Source: Candidatus Poribacteria bacterium (lineage in GTDB: Bacteria > Poribacteria > WGA-4E > WGA-3G). Taken from it: a stretch of DNA of 10,447 nucleotides. The notes beneath the pieces were generated by a model that saw only the letters and a list, made by a program, of their open reading frames with translations, ran no database searches and was not told the origin of the DNA. Location: positions 1 through 10,447 of the forward strand of contig VXZL01000357.1 of the NCBI GenBank assembly GCA_009845505.1, written 5' to 3'. Shown here piece by piece: positions 7,401-10,447 of this stretch; the stretch's first letter is position 1; each line of letters begins with the position of its first letter. The translations under genes and the position numbers were made by a program.

Positions 7401-8350
7401 CGATCGTGGCTGACATCAACGGGGATAGGATGAATGCACTGTTGTTCAATAGCGATAACGCCTTAGCGGTCTTTAAAGCCTCGGCATTTTCAAGTTCGCA
7501 GCCGAAAATTTTCCTTAGCACACCGTGGGGTATTACAGCGAAACCGGTTGACGAAAGTTCCGTGTTGGTCTCATGGCACACCTCGGAGAAATCCGTAACA
7601 CACATCCTCTATCGTGGAGAGCGTCGGGACTCGCTGCAGCCGATTCGTGAAGGGATTCGGGAAACTGCGTTTACAGATAGTGGACTCACAATGGGAAAAA
7701 CTTATTGGTATGCGGTTATGTCGCAGGACTCAAACGGCAGACGCTCACGCGGGTCCACTTTGGTGTCTGTTACGCCGACGCGACGCCCCAGATTACATGC
7801 AGCCGATTATTCACCGCCAAATCAGCTCTTGCTACAGTTTGACAAACCGATGGGATTGTCAACGACGCACGCTGGACGTTACCGGCTGCACAAACAAGAA
7901 GGAACAGAGAGTCATGCAGGAAGTTATGCACCGACTTCAGCAATTCTGGATAAGTCCGGACATCGGGTCGTGCTTACATTTTCCCCTGCCGTTTTCCGCA
8001 CAGGAAATCGCTATCAGATTGAGGCACTACAACTTTCGGATATGGACGGTGCGGAACTTGCAGACGACGCGAGAACATTGACAGTCCTACTGCCAGCACC
8101 GACGCTAACCGAGACAATCGTCTATCCGAATCCAGCGGAAGGCAATGCGGTTACTTTTGATAAACTCCCTATTGGAACGAATATTTACATTTACGATGTC
8201 GCTGGAAACTGCATCGCTGCGTTTGAGAGGACGGAACGGGAGAGGGATAGAAAGGTTTGGGATCTTTCTGGAATTAGTAGCGGAATTTATGTCTATGTCC
8301 TTAAATCAGAGACAGATCGACGTATCGGCAAACTTTCGGTCATCCGTTAA
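4493..8350 (+). CDS. Secreted subtilisin-like (S8) serine protease with FG-GAP repeats and a C-terminal sorting-type domain
   Basis: This is a 1285-residue multidomain exported protease. A signal peptide is seen at 1-22 (Lys2, hydrophobic core, VFA before Gln23). A propeptide-like segment follows (about 37-115, ending in VEAVELNR). The S8 catalytic domain (about 128-435) has an intact triad: Asp159 in VAVVDSGI, His226 in GHGTHVSG and Ser383 in GTSMAAAHVSG. Asn321 in GAAGNSG fits the oxyanion residue. Residues 440-540 form a beta module (EYWLEYGVG, HKWDTSDLAENRYTLRL) often found after such proteases. After it come a second beta module (about 545-640), seven FG-GAP calcium-loop repeats (667-985), a fibronectin-III-like domain (about 1003-1096), an Ig-like segment (about 1097-1200) and a C-terminal domain starting at YPNPAEG (1211). 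The first ATG begins the signal peptide. The enzyme should act outside the cell on proteins. The specific substrate and any partner are unknown. The gene is alone on its strand and ends 3 bp from the convergent HEAT/TPR gene. Confidence 0.93.
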   Translation: MKINFIYLYILVLFVNTQIVFAQSNSEGFLHITNTPGELIVRLHSDASVGALDRLNKRLGAVSAAPIFSPATPAGQHPRLKNTYLIRFPIQWALEPLLQHYEQHPAVEAVELNRLSQPCVGTVPNDPGYSEQWNLRLINMIEAWRIAQGSPQVTVAVVDSGIATRHPEFRSQLWQNRGEIPENGLDDDRNGYIDDINGWDFSDAPTLPGGGDWTVRDNEPEDETGHGTHVSGIIAAKAHNGLGIAGIAPECRLMPLRAGFKFGGGEYLQNDDLAAAIVYAADNGAQVINMSWGDTVNAFIIEASLEYAYARGCVLVGAAGNSGSLGSYYPAGLKTVISVAGLGQEKQLYSDSNFGATIDIAAPGEEIPSTDIDGGYQNRSGTSMAAAHVSGIAGLVIAANPNYSNTEVQEALTATAEPLFINSLVGAGSLDAYAVLTTSTAVIAQIDAHQIASHVEGSSNIEIFGSAGGSGFIEYWLEYGVGEVPNLWLPLGPVQTKPKFNACLHKWDTSDLAENRYTLRLSVKTENGEIKRDRVVVDVSHTAPLISRHELQTWLAGDRTDSVVTWQTDEVSIGEIEIFDITGNISRAARSDSENLLHIVNVSDLGIPPGSYMYRLLVANRVGLLRIDDNNGSLYQIETQNTRIQPLPLLQAASAEQGLHAVVAPVDMNGNGKLEIIATEIDTGSAKIFEIQDNGRFAAIFSFAEPLWPRAISDTDGDGRIEILCNALDVIFLLEQPAQGMFPTERIWEVQGNWSKTIIDADADGIDEIIARDDATDAIYVYEANGDNNYYRTAILENPTLGHNGLSANFVTDDFDGDGQIEILAGDNDSELFLYEAIGDNTYRQTWVHALPEGDPQLFAAGDMDGDGKAEFAICAQTGTAIGTTPLDIRYYHWVLTIFTSEGNDAYRAVWTQRIRDVRDGGNGMVIADINNDGRNELCLATAPNFYVIQYDNGGYHPLWHHPATNTSNPIVADINGDRMNALLFNSDNALAVFKASAFSSSQPKIFLSTPWGITAKPVDESSVLVSWHTSEKSVTHILYRGERRDSLQPIREGIRETAFTDSGLTMGKTYWYAVMSQDSNGRRSRGSTLVSVTPTRRPRLHAADYSPPNQLLLQFDKPMGLSTTHAGRYRLHKQEGTESHAGSYAPTSAILDKSGHRVVLTFSPAVFRTGNRYQIEALQLSDMDGAELADDARTLTVLLPAPTLTETIVYPNPAEGNAVTFDKLPIGTNIYIYDVAGNCIAAFERTERERDRKVWDLSGISSGIYVYVLKSETDRRIGKLSVIR
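6491..7447 (+). repeat. Seven FG-GAP/VCBS-type calcium-loop repeats within the protease
   Basis: Seven copies of the D-x-(D/N)-x-(D/N)-G-x-x-E loop begin at residues 667 (DMNGNGKLE), 714 (DTDGDGRIE), 760 (DADADGIDE), 814 (DFDGDGQIE), 863 (DMDGDGKAE), 929 (DINNDGRNE) and 974 (DINGDRMNA). The spacings are 47, 46, 54, 49, 66 and 45 residues. The seventh has lost the Gly and the Glu. Seven such blades match the integrin-alpha-like beta-propeller fold, in which each loop binds calcium. The copies have diverged at DNA level, so this is an old protein repeat rather than a recent duplication. The third copy contains a short GATGCG tandem starting at 6770. Confidence 0.85.
8123..8347 (+). other. C-terminal domain resembling a T9SS type A (Por) sorting signal
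   Basis: The last 75 residues (1211-1285) have the typical pattern: YPNPAEG, a strand ending in TFDKL, IYIYDVAGNCIAAF, WDLSGISSGIYVYVLKSE, then a basic C terminus (RRIGKLSVIR). In Bacteroidota such domains direct proteins through the type IX secretion system to the surface. Here the domain is clear by pattern. Whether the host has type IX machinery cannot be seen from this window. Confidence 0.75.
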
Positions 8351-8353
8351 GTC

Positions 8354-10330
8354 TCATCTATAGTTTTTGGGACCTGCATTCAGATGTACATAGGCAGGAT
8401 TGAGTTTGAGAACGTTCCGAATTGATTTTATCGCCTTCTTTCGTTCTCCTGCTTTTAAGGCGACCTGTGCGAGGTGGTAGTGTGTCTCAACAGCATCACT
8501 TTGAAGATTGATGGAGCGTTCTAAGGCTTTCATGGCTTTATTCATCTGCCCACGTTTCGCCAAAACCCAACCGAGGGTATCATGATAAGCGGCGACATTC
8601 GGATTTAACGTGACAGCGGTATAGGCTAACGTCTCAGCAAGGTTCAGTTTCTGTTGGTAACCGTCAACATAGAGACGTGCGAGATTGTTATACGCTTCTC
8701 CATATTTCGGTGCAAGACGGATTGCCTGTTCATAAGCGCGCTGTGCGTCTTGCAGACGCTCAAGTTTCATATAGGTAGTGCCAAGAATGTTATAGGTCTC
8801 GTAGTCCTGCACAACTTTTGCTTCAGCAGAAGTAGTCGTTGGATACATGCCGCTAAGCGAGGCTTCAGCGGTAAATACACCTGGATGGACATTCTCCCGC
8901 TCCTCCAGAAACAATTCATACGCTTCAGCTGCGAGCGCATACTGTCCCTCCTTGAAATATGCGAATCCAAGTTTCCTATAGAAATGGATAGGGAGTGCCC
9001 CAAGGTCTCTGCTCAACTGATAGGCACTAATGGCTTGTCTATAGTGTCCCTCTTGGATGTAAAAATCGCCTTCAGCCAAAGAGCGTTTTACTAAATCCGG
9101 GACTTCGGTAGCCGAGAGTCCCATACTCAATAAAGGGGTCTCCTTTGCGCCGCGATACTTTTGATATTGCATAAAACCAATTGTGGTGGCAAGGAGAATG
9201 CTCCACAAAATCAGGTAGACGCGCGAACGGGACACCCACCTTTTGGAGAGGTATTTTCCAGGGTGCAGGACAGCAAGAAAAAAGTTCTCATGTTCCTCTT
9301 CGGAGGGTGCTACATCCGGATGATATGGAACAGTGGCGGCATTCGGTGCCAATACAGGAAGCGCGACAGACGAACCCGCAAGCCGCGGCGATTGCGAGAT
9401 TGATTTTACTAAATCGTCTATTTCTGGATCTTCATCTGGATCTCGGTATTTTTTCTCCAGAATCTCTGTATCTGCTTCGGGGTCTGAGGGCCCTGGATCC
9501 TGGATTTCGCTATCCTCATCCGATTCTGGCATCTCCGCATCTGGCATCCGGTTTTCTGAAAGTTCCGTTTCCGTTACGGTCTCCTCTGGTGTCTCAGTAG
9601 ATGGGTTATAGTCGTCCTCATCTACTATTTCTTCGGGTTCAATCTCAGTTCTTAAGTCTGATTCTACTGAAGGTTCTTCAAAGGTATCTTCTACAGCAAC
9701 CTCTGTTTGTTCCTGATCCAGTTTATCTGTTGTCTCAGCATCGCGAGAGGTACGCGGGTTACTCCTATTGAGTAGGTAATGTAAAAGTGAGTCGTGCCCC
9801 TTTTCCGCCTCTTCGACTTCCACAGGGTCTGGGTCCGGGCGCGGCGTATCTTCAGATAGCGTTGATTCAGGAGGTTGGATAGTACGCTTTTGAGCAGGAA
9901 CAGTCGCCTCTTGGTTTAGCTGCTGAGGCGTGTTTCCGTTACCATAACGTTCGCGAATCTTACTAATGCATTTCTTGACCTCTATCCGTGTAAGCATAGA
10001 GTCAACGTTGCTCAGCGATTCCAAGGTCGGAAGGACCTCGGGATTTCCCAACTCACCGATAGCTTCCAGCATTGCCCAAACTGTCAAATCTTTGGATTCA
10101 GCTTGCAATGCTTCAAGGAGAGGTTCTATTGCCCCGGTTGCCCCAAGACCTTGAAGTGCTTTCGCTGCCTCACGCCGTATCATCGAATCAGAATCGGAGA
10201 GTGCCTCAATTAAGAACCCTACACTGCGAGCGTCCCCTTGAACAGCAAGACCTTCAATAGCACTGCTACGCACGACGACCGGTTGCGTTGTATCTGTTAA
10301 ATTCTGAATGAGTTGGTCAAAAGATGGCAT
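8354..10330 (-). CDS. HEAT-repeat / acidic linker / transmembrane / TPR-repeat protein
   Basis: This 658-residue protein has no enzyme motif and is most likely a scaffold or adaptor anchored in the inner membrane. Residues about 5-125 form HEAT-like helical repeats of the PBS-lyase type (VVVRSSAIEGLAVQGD, DSMIRREAAKALQGLG, TVWAMLEAIGELGN). Residues about 150-306 are a low-complexity linker very rich in Glu, Asp, Pro, Ser and Thr. A single membrane helix lies at about 371-388 (VYLILWSILLATTIGFMQ). Basic residues just before it (KRWVSRSR) favour the N-terminal half in the cytoplasm and the C-terminal half outside. Six TPR units follow (about 413-446, 447-480, 509-542, 543-577, 578-611, 612-645). 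Helices with FKEGQYALAAEAYELFLEE and QRAYEQAIRLAPKYGEAYNN are typical. A clear ribosome-binding site is missing before the ATG at 10330; only an A/T-rich stretch is seen. The start is kept because HEAT repeats begin within 20 residues. The role is unknown; protein complex assembly is the usual job of such repeats. Confidence 0.88.
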   Translation of the reverse strand: MPSFDQLIQNLTDTTQPVVVRSSAIEGLAVQGDARSVGFLIEALSDSDSMIRREAAKALQGLGATGAIEPLLEALQAESKDLTVWAMLEAIGELGNPEVLPTLESLSNVDSMLTRIEVKKCISKIRERYGNGNTPQQLNQEATVPAQKRTIQPPESTLSEDTPRPDPDPVEVEEAEKGHDSLLHYLLNRSNPRTSRDAETTDKLDQEQTEVAVEDTFEEPSVESDLRTEIEPEEIVDEDDYNPSTETPEETVTETELSENRMPDAEMPESDEDSEIQDPGPSDPEADTEILEKKYRDPDEDPEIDDLVKSISQSPRLAGSSVALPVLAPNAATVPYHPDVAPSEEEHENFFLAVLHPGKYLSKRWVSRSRVYLILWSILLATTIGFMQYQKYRGAKETPLLSMGLSATEVPDLVKRSLAEGDFYIQEGHYRQAISAYQLSRDLGALPIHFYRKLGFAYFKEGQYALAAEAYELFLEERENVHPGVFTAEASLSGMYPTTTSAEAKVVQDYETYNILGTTYMKLERLQDAQRAYEQAIRLAPKYGEAYNNLARLYVDGYQQKLNLAETLAYTAVTLNPNVAAYHDTLGWVLAKRGQMNKAMKALERSINLQSDAVETHYHLAQVALKAGERKKAIKSIRNVLKLNPAYVHLNAGPKNYR

Positions 10331-10447
10331 AATTTTTTAATAGAAGTATTTATTGCCAACAGTATTTGCTCGCCCTTTGTCGGTAAAGTTCTGAACACAC
10401 TTTTAGACTGAAAATTAGCCAAACCCAGAAGAACCTTACCCCTGTAT
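10331..10447. other. Upstream region of the HEAT/TPR gene to the window edge
   Basis: This is a 117-bp non-coding stretch that must contain at least part of the promoter for the leftward gene. The minus strand is A/T-rich immediately before the ATG and lacks a purine-rich Shine-Dalgarno motif, so initiation may be leaderless or rely on low structure. I see a possible AATACT -10-like hexamer but no -35 element at good spacing. No RNA gene is seen. Confidence 0.4.

Noticed and set aside
7614..8081. 155-codon plus-strand open frame inside the protease gene
   Set aside because: It is an out-of-frame shadow of the protease FN3/Ig-like region, whose protein has clear domain structure; the alternative translation has no recognisable pattern.
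8654..9600. Plus-strand open frames of 146 and 139 codons opposite the HEAT/TPR gene
   Set aside because: They are antisense shadows of TPR and acidic-linker codons, with no plausible domain or good ribosome-binding site.

Overview
The window holds five complete protein-coding genes and almost no spare DNA. It is bacterial, with Shine-Dalgarno-type ribosome sites before most genes, an intermediate base composition and dense packing. The gene styles point to an uncultured FCB-related or Poribacteria-like lineage (Candidatus Poribacteria, Latescibacterota or similar). These styles are a uronate-isomerase-like amidohydrolase, a very large secreted subtilisin with FG-GAP repeats and a Por/T9SS-type C-terminal tail, and a HEAT plus TPR membrane protein. 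The assignment is inference from recalled family resemblance. There is no rRNA or marker gene here to confirm it.

Layout. At 150-1439 (+) there is an amidohydrolase-superfamily enzyme of unknown substrate. It runs tail-to-tail, with a 21-bp gap, into a leftward pair: a thiamine-diphosphate enzyme of the acetolactate synthase (AlsS) family (2576-4213, -) followed by mtnA, methylthioribose-1-phosphate isomerase (best start 2501, end 1461, -). The two are separated by 74 bp and are probably co-transcribed. A 279-bp divergent intergenic region (4214-4492) then carries two inverted repeats: a perfect 16-bp palindrome near the rightward gene and an imperfect one near the leftward gene. The rightward gene (4493-8350, +) encodes a 1285-residue secreted subtilisin-like protease with seven FG-GAP calcium-loop repeats, a fibronectin-III-like module and a C-terminal sorting-type domain. 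It ends only 3 bp from the stop of the last gene (8354-10330, -). That gene encodes a 658-residue protein with N-terminal HEAT repeats, a long acidic linker, one membrane helix and six C-terminal TPR units.

How they fit together. mtnA belongs to methionine salvage and the AlsS-like enzyme makes acetolactate from pyruvate. No other salvage genes and no acetolactate decarboxylase or small regulatory subunit lie in the window, so the pair is a loose metabolic neighbourhood rather than a recognisable pathway cluster. The protease is an exported enzyme with probable surface or matrix attachment. The HEAT/TPR protein probably scaffolds across the inner membrane, and no functional link to the protease is shown beyond adjacency. 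I found no tRNA, rRNA, CRISPR array, transposase, integrase or attachment site. I found no clearly new defence or mobile system; the most distinctive items are the domain architectures of the two large proteins.
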